Source of the DNA: Listeria monocytogenes
GTDB taxonomy: Bacteria > Bacillota > Bacilli > Lactobacillales > Listeriaceae
Reading direction: 5' to 3'
Assembly: GCF_900187225.1 (NCBI RefSeq)
Contig: NZ_LT906436.1
Coordinates: 248,001 to 312,000 of the forward strand
Length of the DNA stretch: 64,000 nucleotides
Part shown: in pieces, positions 1-10,011 of the stretch
Layout of the letters: every line of letters starts with the position of its first letter
Position numbering within the stretch: position 1 is the stretch's first letter
The notes under the pieces: model-generated
The model's database searches: none
What the model saw: only the letters and a program-made list of their open reading frames with translations
Told to the model about the DNA's origin: nothing
Position numbers and translations under genes: made by a program

Positions 1-153
1 ATTGAACAACGCGTACAAGAAGCAGCAAAACTTGGCTTTAAGCGAATTTTTATTCCTAAAAATAACGAAGGTAATTGGAAAATACCGAAAGACGTGCAAG
101 TGGTTGGGGTGGAAACGATTGGAGAAGCTTTGAAGAAAGCTTTACCAGATTAA
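1..153 (+). CDS. radA: RadA/Sms DNA repair protein, C-terminal end only
   Basis: An open frame enters from the left edge and stops at TAA 151-153, giving the last 50 residues. The pattern [19 protein letters not shown] is typical of the Lon-like C-terminal domain of RadA, a RecA-like ATPase that helps branch migration during recombination repair. The next gene downstream is the PIN/TRAM protein, the same neighbour as in Bacillus and Listeria. The catalytic N-terminal part (zinc finger, Walker motifs) lies outside the window, so identity rests on the tail and synteny. Confidence 0.8.
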   Translation: MEQRVQEAAKLGFKRIFIPKNNEGNWKIPKDVQVVGVETIGEALKKALPD

Positions 154-186
154 AAATAAATACTTCGTTGATTCCGTGAGTACTAT

Positions 187-216
187 TTGCGGTATAGTCT
201 TTTAATAGTGTAAAAT
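187..216 (+). promoter_or_regulatory. Predicted sigma-A promoter for the PIN/TRAM-ispDF genes
   Basis: TTGCGG (187-192) and TAAAAT (211-216) are separated by 18 bp, about 70 bp before the start codon of the first downstream gene. Prediction only. Confidence 0.45.
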
Positions 217-286
217 AGTGCTATATGTATATTTGGTAATAGCCCAATTATACATATAAATTTAAAAATGGAAAGGAGGAAACTAA

Positions 287-1360
<1,074 letters not shown>

Positions 1361-1379
1361 TTAGAAGGGGGAAATGAGC

Positions 1380-2078
1380 ATGAATTATGAGTTGGTTTTT
1401 TTAGCGGCAGGTCAAGGGAAGCGGATGAATGCCCAGAAAAACAAAATGTGGCTAGAGCTAGTTGGCGAACCAATTTTCATTCATGCCTTGCGTCCTTTTT
1501 TAGCGGATAATCGTTGTTCCAAAGTGATTGTTGTGTGTCAAGAAGAGGAAAGAAAGCATGTAAAAGAATTAATGAGTCAGCTTAATGTGGCTGAGCACCG
1601 AATTGAGATTGTTAAAGGTGGAAGTGAGCGCCAATACAGTGTTGCGGCAGGTCTTGAACGTTGTGGGACGGAGCGTGTTGTCTTAGTGCATGATGGCGCA
1701 AGACCGTTTATCACGTTAGATATTATTGATCGATTATTAATTGGTGTAGAGCAAAGTAAAGCCGCGATTTGTGCAGTAAAAGTAAAAGATACGGTGAAAC
1801 GAGTGGTGAATGGTGTCGTTCAAGAAACCGTTGACCGTGAAAATCTTTGGCAAGTTCAAACGCCGCAAGCCTTTGAACTGCCTATTTTACGAAAAGCGCA
1901 TCAGCTTGCTCGAAAAGAACAGTTTTTAGGGACGGATGAAGCTAGTCTGGTTGAGCGAATTCCTTGTCCTGTTGCTATTGTCCAAGGAAGCTATTATAAT
2001 ATTAAGCTGACAACTCCTGAAGATATGCCGCTCGCAAAGGCGATTTTAGGGGAACTTGGAGGGATAGCAAATGATTAG
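1380..2078 (+). CDS. ispD: 2-C-methyl-D-erythritol 4-phosphate cytidylyltransferase
   Basis: IspD couples CTP to MEP in the non-mevalonate isoprenoid pathway. The N-terminal nucleotide-binding motif is AAGQGKRM and later LVHDGARPF is diagnostic. I place the start at ATG 1380 (232 aa) because the Shine-Dalgarno AGAAGGGGG ends at 1371: spacing is 8 nt to this ATG but only 2 nt to an in-frame ATG at 1374. Its last codons overlap ispF by 8 nt, so the two are probably translationally coupled. Confidence 0.95.
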   Translation: MNYELVFLAAGQGKRMNAQKNKMWLELVGEPIFIHALRPFLADNRCSKVIVVCQEEERKHVKELMSQLNVAEHRIEIVKGGSERQYSVAAGLERCGTERVVLVHDGARPFITLDIIDRLLIGVEQSKAAICAVKVKDTVKRVVNGVVQETVDRENLWQVQTPQAFELPILRKAHQLARKEQFLGTDEASLVERIPCPVAIVQGSYYNIKLTTPEDMPLAKAILGELGGIAND

Positions 2079-2544
2079 AATTGGCCAAGGTTATGATGTA
2101 CATAAACTTGCTTATGACCGAGACCTTATTATTGGTGGGGTTAAAATCCCTTATGAGAAAGGATTACTAGGTCACAGTGATGCGGATGTACTTCTGCATG
2201 CTATTACTGATGCTATCATAGGCGCAATTGGTGCTGGTGATATTGGTCATTTTTTCCCGGACACAGATATGACTTTTAAAGACGCGGATTCAGCTGAGCT
2301 ACTTGAGGAAATTTGGCAGAAGGTAGAGGCGGATGGTTTTCGTCTTGGTAATCTAGATGCTACTATTATTGCTGAAAAGCCAAAAATGGCGCCATATGTT
2401 GAGCAAATGAAGCTTCGAATTGCGGAGTTGCTACATGCGGATTCAGCCCAAGTTAATGTAAAGGCGACTACGACAGAGAAATTAGGGTTTACTGGTCGGG
2501 AAGAAGGCATCGCAAGTCTAGCCGTTGTCTTACTTGAAAAATAA
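2071..2544 (+). CDS. ispF: 2-C-methyl-D-erythritol 2,4-cyclodiphosphate synthase
   Basis: 157 aa, the usual IspF length. The zinc ligands are visible in GQGYDVHKL (residues 5-13), with H later in [13 protein letters not shown]. The signature [10 protein letters not shown] and the C-terminal [15 protein letters not shown] are present. It converts CDP-ME 2-phosphate to MEcPP with release of CMP. It overlaps the 3' end of ispD by 8 nt and precedes gltX by 18 nt, so the run reads as one transcript. Confidence 0.96.
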   Translation: MIRIGQGYDVHKLAYDRDLIIGGVKIPYEKGLLGHSDADVLLHAITDAIIGAIGAGDIGHFFPDTDMTFKDADSAELLEEIWQKVEADGFRLGNLDATIIAEKPKMAPYVEQMKLRIAELLHADSAQVNVKATTTEKLGFTGREEGIASLAVVLLEK

Positions 2545-2562
2545 TTGAAGGAGTGAATAATT

Positions 2563-4038
2563 GTGAGTGAAACAAAACGAGTGCGTGTACGTTATGCACC
2601 AAGTCCAACTGGATTTTTGCATATTGGGAATGCACGTACTGCCTTATTTAACTATTTATTTGCAAGACATAATGATGGAGATTTTATCATTCGTATTGAA
2701 GACACTGATGCTAAACGTAACATAGCTGACGGTGAAGAAAGTCAAATGACAAATTTGAAATGGCTAGGTATGGACTGGGATGAAGGCGTGGATGTTCCTG
2801 GAAAATACGGACCTTACCGTCAATCGGAACGTCAAGCCATTTATGAACCGTTAATTCAACAACTTTTGGATGAAGGTTTGGCTTATAAATGTTATTGCAC
2901 GGAAGAAGAGCTGGATGCTGAACGCGAAAAACAAAAAGCAAATGGTGAAATGCCTCGTTATAGCGGGAAATGTCGTCATTTAACAAAAGAGCAACAAGCG
3001 GAGAAAGAAGCGCAAGGTTTTAAACCAAGTATTCGTTTCAAAGTGCCGGCAAATGAAACGATTACTTTCAACGATATGGTGAAAGACGATGTTTCGTTTG
3101 AATCAAATGGAATAGGCGATTTTGTTATTGCGAAAAAAGACGGAATTCCGACTTATAACTTTGCTGTGGCAGTGGATGATCATTTAATGGAAATTTCTCA
3201 TGTTCTTCGTGGGGATGACCATATTTCGAATACGCCTAAACAAATTTTGATTTATAATGCATTTGGCTGGGAGCCACCAATTTTTGGGCATATGACACTT
3301 ATTGTGAATGAGAGCAGACGTAAATTAAGTAAACGTGATGGTTCGATTATTCAATTTATCGAACAATATCGCGATTTAGGATATTTACCGGAAGCATTAT
3401 TTAACTTTATCGCTATGCTTGGTTGGTCTCCAGAAGGCGAAGAAGAAATTTTCTCTAAAGAAGAATTCATTAAAATGTTTGATCCGAAGCGTTTATCTAA
3501 GTCACCCGCATTATTCGATAATGTTAAATTGACTTGGGTGAATAACCAATATGTGAAAAAATTACCGCTAAATGATGTAGTAGAGCTTTCTTTACCTCAT
3601 TTACAAAAAGCGGGTGTTGTATCTGCTGAGCTAAATCAAGCTGAACTTGATTGGGTGCACAAATTAGTGTCACTTTATCATGAGCAAATGAGCTATGGTG
3701 CGGAAATTGTGCCACTTTCAGAAATGTTCTTTGCGGATGCAGAGTCAATTACGTTTGATGAAGAAGAGACAGCGGTGTTAGCGGAAGAGACAGTTCCAAC
3801 TGTTATTTCGGCATTCAAAAAAGAACTAGAAGCACTAGAAGTTCTTGAAGCTGCGGAAGTAAAAGCTGCAATCAAGCGTGTCCAAAAAGAAACGGGCGTA
3901 AAAGGTAAAGGTTTATTTATGCCAATTCGTATTGTGACTACTGGTGAAATGCATGGTCCTGAATTGCCACTTGCAATCGAAGTTCTTGGTCGTGAAAAAG
4001 TGCTGAATCGTTTGGACACATGGTTGAAAAATAATTAA
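2563..4038 (+). CDS. gltX: Glutamyl-tRNA synthetase
   Basis: 491-aa class I aminoacyl-tRNA synthetase charging tRNA-Glu (and probably tRNA-Gln, for later amidation, as in other Firmicutes). The HIGH-type motif is [15 protein letters not shown] near the N terminus and the KMSKS equivalent is [10 protein letters not shown]. The start is GTG 2563 with GAAGGAG 9 nt upstream. A rho-independent terminator follows directly, separating it from the T-box-controlled cysE-cysS genes. Confidence 0.97.
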   Translation: MSETKRVRVRYAPSPTGFLHIGNARTALFNYLFARHNDGDFIIRIEDTDAKRNIADGEESQMTNLKWLGMDWDEGVDVPGKYGPYRQSERQAIYEPLIQQLLDEGLAYKCYCTEEELDAEREKQKANGEMPRYSGKCRHLTKEQQAEKEAQGFKPSIRFKVPANETITFNDMVKDDVSFESNGIGDFVIAKKDGIPTYNFAVAVDDHLMEISHVLRGDDHISNTPKQILIYNAFGWEPPIFGHMTLIVNESRRKLSKRDGSIIQFIEQYRDLGYLPEALFNFIAMLGWSPEGEEEIFSKEEFIKMFDPKRLSKSPALFDNVKLTWVNNQYVKKLPLNDVVELSLPHLQKAGVVSAELNQAELDWVHKLVSLYHEQMSYGAEIVPLSEMFFADAESITFDEEETAVLAEETVPTVISAFKKELEALEVLEAAEVKAAIKRVQKETGVKGKGLFMPIRIVTTGEMHGPELPLAIEVLGREKVLNRLDTWLKNN

Positions 4039-4047
4039 TTTTGAATG

Positions 4048-4083
4048 AAAGCATCTCGGCTATTTGCGGGGTGCTTTTTTATT
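4048..4083 (+). terminator. Terminator after gltX
   Basis: An imperfect hairpin of AAAGCATC with GGTGCTTT, followed by a T run. Confidence 0.7.
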
Positions 4084-4131
4084 TTGATATATTTCAGTTG
4101 CAAGGAATTTTATTGCTGTTATAATAGAACT

Positions 4132-4390
4132 AAATATACGGAAAAAGTGCTGATGGGAAGAAGTACGGAATTCTAGGTTTATAGAGAGAGTCGCCAAGGC
4201 TGGAAGCGACTTAGCTGAACACTCCTGAAATGCCTCCCTGAATTCTGATGGGAAATTTAGTATCGTCAGACGAAATGTGGGTCGTTACCCCCACCCCTAG
4301 AGTTGGAGTATCTGCTAAATTTGGCAATACTCAAGTCAGAGTGGAACCGCGCAAAGCGTCTCTGTATCGGAGGGGCTTTTTTTGTTGGTT
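4132..4390 (+). promoter_or_regulatory. T-box riboswitch, probably Cys-specific, controlling cysE-cysS
   Basis: This 250-nt leader ends with the T-box core AGAGTGGAACCGCG (4340-4353) followed by a terminator stem (GCGTCTC with GGAGGGGC, then T7). A GAATTC pair (4168-4173 and 4239-4244) can close stem I, and the AGTA-type bulge lies before the first arm. In the specifier position (CTGAAATGCCTCC) the triplet TGC at 4231-4233 reads as a cysteine codon, which fits the genes downstream. Uncharged tRNA-Cys would favour the antiterminator and switch on serine acetyltransferase and cysteinyl-tRNA synthetase. The frame open across this region (4248-4451) is not a gene. Confidence 0.88.
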
Positions 4391-4435
4391 AGGTTCCAAT
4401 AAAAAATGTACGAACTTGAATAAGGAGGCAACAAA

Positions 4436-5050
4436 ATGCCAACTCGCTTAAAAGAAGATATTGCAACAATTATAAAGAATGACCCTGCGACGAAGAGCTT
4501 TTTTGATGCTTTTTTAACAAATCCAGGATTGCATGCGCTTTGGTGGCATCGTATGGCGAACTTTTTTTATCGTCATAAAATGGTTTTGTTTGGAAAAGTA
4601 TTATCGCAGACCGCTCGTTTCTGGACTAATATAGAGATTCATCCAGGCGCTACTATTGGTAGAAGGCTTTTTATTGATCATGGTGCAGGAATTGTTATTG
4701 GTGAAACAGCAGAAATTGGGGATGATGTAACGATATTCCACGGTGTTACACTCGGTGGAACTGGGAAAGACTGCGGGAAACGCCATCCAACTGTTGGTGA
4801 CGGGGCACTTGTCTCAGCGGGAGCGAAAGTACTTGGACCGGTGGAGATTGGAGCAGGAGCGCGTATTGGAGCAGGAGCTGTCGTTTTAAAAGATGTGCCT
4901 CCTGGAGCGACGGTTGTCGGAATTCCAGCCAAAGTTGTTCGCTTGAATGGTCGTACAGTCGGGCACGCGGTTCCTAAAATGGATGAACTGACGTTACGAA
5001 TTGCGGAATTAGAAAATATAGTAGAAAAACTTTTAAAGGAAAAGGAGTAG
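4436..5050 (+). CDS. cysE: Serine O-acetyltransferase
   Basis: 204 aa. CysE makes O-acetylserine from serine and acetyl-CoA, the first step of cysteine synthesis. The N-terminal helical domain is followed from about residue 65 by left-handed beta-helix hexapeptide repeats ([50 protein letters not shown]). The start ATG has AAGGAGG upstream. It is 6 nt before cysS and shares the T-box leader, linking cysteine supply to Cys-tRNA charging. Confidence 0.95.
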   Translation: MPTRLKEDIATIIKNDPATKSFFDAFLTNPGLHALWWHRMANFFYRHKMVLFGKVLSQTARFWTNIEIHPGATIGRRLFIDHGAGIVIGETAEIGDDVTIFHGVTLGGTGKDCGKRHPTVGDGALVSAGAKVLGPVEIGAGARIGAGAVVLKDVPPGATVVGIPAKVVRLNGRTVGHAVPKMDELTLRIAELENIVEKLLKEKE

Positions 5051-5056
5051 ATCTGA

Positions 5057-6472
5057 TTGTCGATACAAATTTTTAATACGTTAAAACGAGAGAAACAGCC
5101 TTTTAAACCACTCAAAGATGGTGAAGTGAAAATGTACGTTTGCGGACCTACTGTGTATAACTACATTCATATCGGAAATGCGCGACCAATTATTGTTTTT
5201 GATACGGTTCGACGTTATTTTACGTATCGTGGTTATGATGTGAAATTCGTGTCTAATTTTACGGATGTGGATGATAAATTGATTCGTGCGGCTAATGAAC
5301 TTAAATTGACGGTTCCGGAAGTGGCAGATCGCTTTATTGGTGCTTATTTTGATGATGTCGATCAGCTGAATGTGGCGAAAGCTAGCGTGAATCCGCGTGT
5401 AACGGAAAATATGGATGAAATTATCCAAATGATTAGTACGCTAATCGAAAAAGGCTATGCGTATGAGTCGGCTGGTGATGTGTATTTCCGGACGAAAAAA
5501 TTCAAAGATTACGGGAAACTCTCTGGCCAAGAATTATCGGAATTGCAGCACGGGGCTCGGGTTGAATATAATGAGCGTAAGCAAGATGAGCTTGATTTCA
5601 CGCTTTGGAAAGCGGCTAAACCAGGTGAAATTTTCTGGGAAAGTCCGTTTGGTAATGGGCGCCCGGGTTGGCATATTGAATGCTCGGCGCTTGCGAAAAA
5701 ATATCTGGGTGACACGATTGATATTCATGCGGGTGGGCAAGATTTAGTATTTCCTCACCATGAGGATGAGATTGCTCAATCTGAAGCGGCAACTGGGAAA
5801 ACGTTCGCGAACTACTGGATGCATAATGCCTTTTTAAATATTGATGGGGAAAAAATGTCCAAATCACTTGGGAATTTTATTACGCTTCATGATGTGCTGA
5901 AAGATAATGACCCAAATGTGATTCGTTTCTTCATGTTATCTGTACATTACCGGAAGCCAATTACGCTGAATGATGCGATTTTAGAAGATGCGAAAAATGG
6001 TTTGGAACGATTAATGATTGCATACCAAAATATTGATCATCGTATTCAAACAGATGACGGTGAATATGTGGAAGAAGCGCATGAGGACGAGTGGCTAGAA
6101 CAACTAACGGAATTAAAACAAGCTTTTGAAGATGATATGGATGATGATTTCAATACAGCAAATGCAATTACTACTTTCCACGAACTTGCAAAGCGTGCCA
6201 ATATTTACTTGGCGAAAGAAACTGTTTCTATCAACGTTCTGCGCGAATTCTTAAGCATGATGCGTTTGTTTGCGGAAGTGCTAGGTTTTAAATTAGAGAA
6301 TACGCAATCAGATTCGCTGGACGATAGCGAGGTAGAAGCGTTAATCGAAGAACGTCTGCAAGCGCGAAATGAACGCAATTTTGCACGTGCTGATGAAATT
6401 CGAGACATTTTAAAAGAAAAAAATATTATCTTGGAAGACACTGCGCAAGGCACGCGGTTTAGACGGGGGTAA
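5057..6472 (+). CDS. cysS: Cysteinyl-tRNA synthetase
   Basis: 471-aa class I synthetase. The motifs [15 protein letters not shown] (zinc-binding Cys plus HIGH-like) and KMSKSLGN are clear, with zinc ligands in HIECSAL and HHEDE. The start is TTG 5057 with AAAGGAG 9 nt upstream. It is in the T-box-controlled operon with cysE and is followed 3 nt later by mrnC. Confidence 0.97.
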   Translation: MSIQIFNTLKREKQPFKPLKDGEVKMYVCGPTVYNYIHIGNARPIIVFDTVRRYFTYRGYDVKFVSNFTDVDDKLIRAANELKLTVPEVADRFIGAYFDDVDQLNVAKASVNPRVTENMDEIIQMISTLIEKGYAYESAGDVYFRTKKFKDYGKLSGQELSELQHGARVEYNERKQDELDFTLWKAAKPGEIFWESPFGNGRPGWHIECSALAKKYLGDTIDIHAGGQDLVFPHHEDEIAQSEAATGKTFANYWMHNAFLNIDGEKMSKSLGNFITLHDVLKDNDPNVIRFFMLSVHYRKPITLNDAILEDAKNGLERLMIAYQNIDHRIQTDDGEYVEEAHEDEWLEQLTELKQAFEDDMDDDFNTANAITTFHELAKRANIYLAKETVSINVLREFLSMMRLFAEVLGFKLENTQSDSLDDSEVEALIEERLQARNERNFARADEIRDILKEKNIILEDTAQGTRFRRG

Positions 6473-6475
6473 ATC

Positions 6476-6886
6476 ATGGCAGAAGTGAAAGAATATAAAC
6501 AACTGAATGGTCTCGCACTTGCTTACATGGGTGACGCGGTGTATGAAAAATTTATCCGTGAATATTTACTTGCTGCTGGAAAGACAAAACCGAATCAATT
6601 GCACAAAACGGCGACAAAATTTGTTTCTGCAAAAGGGCAAGCTGTGGCGCTGAAAGCTATGATTGCGGAAGGCTTTTTGACGGAAGAAGAAGATAGAATT
6701 GCCAAGCGTGGGCGTAATGCCAAGTCGTATACAGTGCCCAAAAATACTGACCCTGGAACTTATAGTATGTCCACTTCTTTTGAAGCAGTTTTAGGTTATC
6801 TTTACTTAGCTGGTGATGTGGATCGTTTACAAGAATGGATGGAAAAGGCGCTTGAAATTGTAGAAAAAGGAGTGGAAACCAACTAA
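6476..6886 (+). CDS. mrnC: Mini-ribonuclease III
   Basis: 136-aa RNase III catalytic domain without the dsRNA-binding domain. The signature LALAYMGDAVYEKFIREYLL carries the catalytic Asp, and a second acidic patch is near SFEAVLGYLYLAGD. In Bacillus this enzyme matures 23S rRNA ends. It lies directly between cysS and rlmB and its stop codon shares one base with the rlmB start. Confidence 0.93.
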   Translation: MAEVKEYKQLNGLALAYMGDAVYEKFIREYLLAAGKTKPNQLHKTATKFVSAKGQAVALKAMIAEGFLTEEEDRIAKRGRNAKSYTVPKNTDPGTYSMSTSFEAVLGYLYLAGDVDRLQEWMEKALEIVEKGVETN

Positions 6887-7641
6887 TGGAACAAGAAAAT
6901 GAGCAAGAGTGGATTGGCGGGAGAAATCCTGTTCTTGAAGTATTACGTTCTGATAGAGATATCCATAAAATATACGTGCAAGAAGGTTCGCAAAAAGGTG
7001 TTTTAAAACAAGTGTTAACATTAGCGAAAGAACGGAAAATTCAGGTTCAATTTGTACCTAAACAAAAGATTGAAAAAGTAGTAAGCGGTGCTCATCAAGG
7101 TGTTGCAGCTCAAGTGGCGGCTTATCAATATGCGGAGTTAGACGATTTATTCGCTGCTGCTGAAGCGAAAGATGAAATGCCATTTTTCATTATTTTGGAT
7201 GAATTAGAAGATCCACACAACTTAGGATCAATTATGCGTACAGCGGATTCTGTTGGAGCACATGGGATTATTATTCCGAAACGTCGCTCTGTAGGTTTGA
7301 CGCAAACTGTAGCCAAAGCAAGTACTGGGGCGATGGAGTATGTTCCGGTGGTTCGCGTAACGAATATGGTGCGGACAATGGAAGAACTACAAAAACGCGG
7401 GCTTTGGATTTTTGGGACAGATGCGAAAGGTAGTAGCGATTACCGGACGATGGATGTGGATATGCCGCTTGCTATTGTTATTGGTAGCGAAGGATTTGGC
7501 ATGAGCCGCTTAGTACGTGAAAAATGTGATTTCCTCGTTCATTTACCAATGCGTGGGAAAGTTACTTCCCTTAATGCGTCAGTTGCAGCTAGTTTGTTAC
7601 TTTATGAAGTTTATCGGAAACGTTTCCCTCTGGAGAAATAA
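6886..7641 (+). CDS. rlmB: 23S rRNA Gm2251-type 2'-O-methyltransferase, RlmB/TrmH family
   Basis: 251-aa SpoU-family protein: an N-terminal substrate-binding domain (GGRNPVLEVLRS), then the knotted SPOUT domain with LDELEDPHNLGSIMRTADSVGAHG, VIGSEGFGMSRLV and LPMRGKVTSLNASVAASLLLYE. The family methylates ribose 2'-OH in 23S rRNA using SAM. The target nucleotide is inferred from the family only. It is translationally coupled to mrnC and 2 nt before the YacP gene. Confidence 0.9.
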   Translation: MEQENEQEWIGGRNPVLEVLRSDRDIHKIYVQEGSQKGVLKQVLTLAKERKIQVQFVPKQKIEKVVSGAHQGVAAQVAAYQYAELDDLFAAAEAKDEMPFFIILDELEDPHNLGSIMRTADSVGAHGIIIPKRRSVGLTQTVAKASTGAMEYVPVVRVTNMVRTMEELQKRGLWIFGTDAKGSSDYRTMDVDMPLAIVIGSEGFGMSRLVREKCDFLVHLPMRGKVTSLNASVAASLLLYEVYRKRFPLEK

Positions 7642-7643
7642 AG

Positions 7644-8156
7644 ATGGAACAAATTCTGCTTGTTGACGGGTATAATGTGATTGGGGCTTGGCCAGAACTT
7701 AGTTTCTTGAAAGATCGTGATTTGGAAGCGGCAAGAGATAAACTTGTAGAGTGGATGGCGGAATATCAAAGTTATACAGGATATCGGGTGGTGGTCGTTT
7801 TTGATGCACAGTTTGTCCGGGGCGTGAAGCGTAAAAGTAAGAAGTATCAGGTAGAAGTAGTTTTTACGCATGAGGATGAAACGGCAGATGAGTACATCGA
7901 ACAAAAAGCGATTGAATGGAAAAACGTGCGGACGCAAATTATGGTAGCGACATCTGACTATACAGAACAGTGGGCTATTTTTGGACAAGGTGCACTACGA
8001 ATTTCATCCCGAGAACTACTTTTTGAAATTCAAGAAATGAGCAAACAAATCGGTAAGAAAATCAAGCGAATTCAGGAAGAAATGCCAAAATCCAACCTTA
8101 ATCTAGATTCTGATGTTATTTCGCAGCTTGAAAAGTGGAGAAGAGGCGAGGAGTAA
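7644..8156 (+). CDS. rae1: NYN-domain endoribonuclease, YacP/Rae1 family
   Basis: 170 aa beginning with ILLVDGYNVIGAWPE, the NYN/PIN-like metal-binding start, followed by VVFDAQFV and TADEYIEQKA acidic clusters. The Bacillus homologue YacP (Rae1) cuts mRNA in the ribosomal A site. The position between rlmB and sigH is the same as in Bacillus. No signal peptide or membrane segment is seen, so it is cytoplasmic. Confidence 0.85.
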   Translation: MEQILLVDGYNVIGAWPELSFLKDRDLEAARDKLVEWMAEYQSYTGYRVVVVFDAQFVRGVKRKSKKYQVEVVFTHEDETADEYIEQKAIEWKNVRTQIMVATSDYTEQWAIFGQGALRISSRELLFEIQEMSKQIGKKIKRIQEEMPKSNLNLDSDVISQLEKWRRGEE

Positions 8157-8160
8157 GGGA

Positions 8161-8189
8161 TTGACGGTATGTTTATGACTATGTATAAT
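8161..8189 (+). promoter_or_regulatory. Near-consensus sigma-A promoter for sigH
   Basis: TTGACG (8161-8166), 17 bp, TATAAT (8184-8189), about 50 bp before the sigH start codon. Confidence 0.75.
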
Positions 8190-8236
8190 GGAGCAACCAT
8201 AGAAGAAATCCTGTCGTAAAGGAGCCGATTAGCCTA

Positions 8237-8842
8237 GTGGATAATTCAGTGAATCAAGAAGAACTTGCGATGCTCGAACTAGCGAGAAGTGGTGATACAG
8301 AAGCGTTAGAATATTTTTTCAGTAAGTATCAGTCTGTTATTTACTGGAAATCAACCCAATATTTTCTGCAAGGTGCGGAGCGGGACGATTTAATCCAAGA
8401 AGCGATGATTGGTCTTTTCAAAGCGATTCGTGATTATGACAAAACCAAAGAAGCTTCTTTTCGATCTTTTGCAGAAATGTGTATTAACAGGCAGCTACTT
8501 TCGGCGGTGAAGCGGGCGTCTAGACAGAAGAATATTCCGCTTAATAATTCTGTTTCACTCGATACACCAATGGCTGAGGATGATGTGGACTGGACTTTAT
8601 TAGATGTGATTTCCGAAAAAGCAGCCGAAACTCCAGAAGACTTTTTAATCAAAAACGAAGATTTAACGCATGTAGCACGTCAACTAGAACAAGTCACAAG
8701 CGAATTTGAAAAAGAAGTATTAAAACAGTATTTAGAAGGTAAGAGCTATCAAGAAATGGCACTTTTCTTCAACAAAAAAGAGAAAGCAATCGATAATGCC
8801 CTACAACGCGTCAAAAAGAAAATGATGAAACAGCTAGAATGA
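8237..8842 (+). CDS. sigH: RNA polymerase sigma-H factor
   Basis: 201-aa sigma-70 family protein. Region 2 contains RDDLIQEAMIGLFKAIRDYD, and region 4 near the C terminus contains FEKEVLKQYLEGKSYQEMALFFNKKEKAIDNALQRVKKK. The start is GTG 8237 with AAAGGAG 12 nt upstream, a slightly long spacing. In Bacillus SigH drives transition-phase and competence genes. In non-sporulating Listeria its regulon is smaller. The location before rpmG-secE-nusG is the classical one. Confidence 0.93.
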   Translation: MDNSVNQEELAMLELARSGDTEALEYFFSKYQSVIYWKSTQYFLQGAERDDLIQEAMIGLFKAIRDYDKTKEASFRSFAEMCINRQLLSAVKRASRQKNIPLNNSVSLDTPMAEDDVDWTLLDVISEKAAETPEDFLIKNEDLTHVARQLEQVTSEFEKEVLKQYLEGKSYQEMALFFNKKEKAIDNALQRVKKKMMKQLE

Positions 8843-8850
8843 AAAAACAA

Positions 8851-8879
8851 TTGACTAGCTAAGAGCCAAATGTTATATT
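8851..8879 (+). promoter_or_regulatory. Predicted sigma-A promoter for rpmG-secE
   Basis: TTGACT (8851-8856), 17 bp, TATATT (8874-8879), just after the sigH stop and about 65 bp before rpmG. Confidence 0.65.
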
Positions 8880-8945
8880 TATATGGATGAAATGTGCCTA
8901 TTTTTTGGCATGGCATATTTAATGATTGCGGAGTTGAGATAATTT

Positions 8946-9095
8946 ATGAAGAAGAAAACATCCCTCGCTTGTTCTGAGTGTGGTTCAAGAAACTATACAG
9001 TCAATGTTAGCGGGACGCAGAAAGAAACTCGCTTAGAAGTGAAGAAATTCTGCCGACACTGCAATAAACATACATTACATCGAGAAACAAAATAG
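8946..9095 (+). CDS. rpmG: Ribosomal protein L33 (zinc-binding form)
   Basis: A 49-aa frame, [12 protein letters not shown] to HRETK. It holds two Cys pairs (CSEC near residues 9-12 and CRHC near 36-39), the zinc-binding C+ type of L33. Its position before secE-nusG is the conserved one for rpmG. The ribosome binding site (GGAGTTGAGA) is weak. Confidence 0.92.
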   Translation: MKKKTSLACSECGSRNYTVNVSGTQKETRLEVKKFCRHCNKHTLHRETK

Positions 9096-9114
9096 ACGAT
9101 ATGGAGGTTTTGGT

Positions 9115-9294
9115 ATGTCTGCAATAGCAAAATTCTTTCGGAATGTTTCATCCGAAATGCACAAAGTTACGTGGCCAACTAGAAAAGAACTTTTAACCTA
9201 CACAGTAACAGTAGTTATTACAGTAGTTTTATTTGCTTTATTCTTTATGTTAATTGATTTCGGTATCGAACAAATTATTAAACTTATCGTGTAG
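9115..9294 (+). CDS. secE: Preprotein translocase subunit SecE
   Basis: A 59-aa single-span membrane protein. The amphipathic N-terminal helix with the conserved SSEMHKVTWPTRKEL is followed by one hydrophobic helix (about residues 29-49). SecE clamps SecY in the translocon. ATGGAGG lies 8 nt before the ATG. It is 19 nt downstream of rpmG. Confidence 0.94.
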   Translation: MSAIAKFFRNVSSEMHKVTWPTRKELLTYTVTVVITVVLFALFFMLIDFGIEQIIKLIV

Positions 9295-9340
9295 TGCTAG
9301 GAATTTTACAAAGATAATGATATACTATTACTTGAGACAA

Positions 9341-9368
9341 AACCCGTACAACTTTCGGGTTTTTTATT
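9341..9368 (+). terminator. Terminator or attenuator between secE and nusG
   Basis: AACCCG (9341-9346) pairs with CGGGTT (9356-9361), followed by a T run. An extended -10-like TGATATACT at 9318-9326 just upstream could start a separate nusG transcript that reads through this site. Confidence 0.6.
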
Positions 9369-9381
9369 TTGGATTATACTA

Positions 9382-9424
9382 AAAGGAGGATGGCGGCAAA
9401 ATAGGATTGCTGCCAACTAAACAA
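9382..9424 (+). promoter_or_regulatory. Split nusG ribosome binding site with intervening hairpin
   Basis: The only strong Shine-Dalgarno, AAAGGAGG (9382-9389), is 34 nt from the nusG ATG. Between them, GGCGGCA (9392-9398) and TGCTGCC (9408-9414) form a 7-bp stem with a 9-nt loop. Folding it would reduce the effective SD-to-ATG distance to about 11 nt. A four-codon ATG GCG GCA AAA TAG frame also begins at 9390. Confidence 0.6.
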
Positions 9425-9957
9425 TGGAAAAAAATTGGTATGTAGTTCATACTTACTCCGGTTATGAAAATAAAGTCAAAGCAAACTTAGAAAAACGTGT
9501 AGAATCAATGGGCATGTCAGATAAAATCTTTCGCGTGATCGTACCGGAAGAAGAAGAAACAGAAGTGAAAAATGGTAAAACAAAAACAATTAAACGTAAA
9601 GTTTTCCCTGGTTATGTACTAGTAGAAATCGTTATGACAGATGACTCTTGGTATGTAGTTCGTAATACTCCAGGTGTTACAGGCTTCGTTGGTTCAGCAG
9701 GTTCTGGATCAAAGCCAACACCATTACTTCCAGAAGAAGCAGATCGTATTCTTAAAAGCATGGGCATGGTTGAAAAACGTGCAGAAGCTGACTTTGAAAT
9801 TGGTGAAACAGTTATGGTCAAAGAAGGACCATTCGCTGACTTCTCCGGTAAAGTGGACGAAATGGACAACGACAAAGGTAAAGCAAAAGTCATGGTTAAC
9901 ATGTTTGGACGTGAAACGCCAGTCGAAGTGGATTTCAACCAAATCGAAAAACTTTAA
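9424..9957 (+). CDS. nusG: Transcription termination/antitermination factor NusG
   Basis: 177 aa with an N-terminal NGN domain (MEKNWYVVHTYSGYENKV; PGYVLVEIVMTDDSWYVVRNTPGVTGFVG) and a C-terminal KOW domain (VKEGPFADFSGKVDEMD; VNMFGRETPVEVDF). It contacts RNA polymerase and modulates pausing. The ATG at 9424 aligns with the start of the Bacillus protein, so the missing adjacent ribosome binding site is real and not caused by a wrong start call. A terminator follows. Confidence 0.97.
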   Translation: MEKNWYVVHTYSGYENKVKANLEKRVESMGMSDKIFRVIVPEEEETEVKNGKTKTIKRKVFPGYVLVEIVMTDDSWYVVRNTPGVTGFVGSAGSGSKPTPLLPEEADRILKSMGMVEKRAEADFEIGETVMVKEGPFADFSGKVDEMDNDKGKAKVMVNMFGRETPVEVDFNQIEKL

Positions 9958-9963
9958 AATGTG

Positions 9964-9994
9964 CAACCTCTACATTATTTGTGGAGGTTGTTTT
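9964..9994 (+). terminator. Terminator after nusG
   Basis: CAACCTCTAC (9964-9973) pairs with GTGGAGGTTG (9981-9990) over 10 bp, followed by TTTTGTT. The next gene's ribosome binding site starts immediately after, so some read-through is likely. Confidence 0.75.
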
Positions 9995-10011
9995 GTTAGG
10001 GAGGCGACAAA

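Noticed and set aside
4248..4451. 67-codon open frame upstream of cysE
   Set aside because: It lies across the T-box core and terminator and has no ribosome binding site of its own; the region is explained by the riboswitch.
4678..5115. 145-codon antisense frame to cysE (and similar antisense frames in gltX, cysS, rpoB, rpoC, rplL, inl genes)
   Set aside because: Shadows created by biased codon use in strongly coding genes; no ribosome binding sites or recognisable domains.
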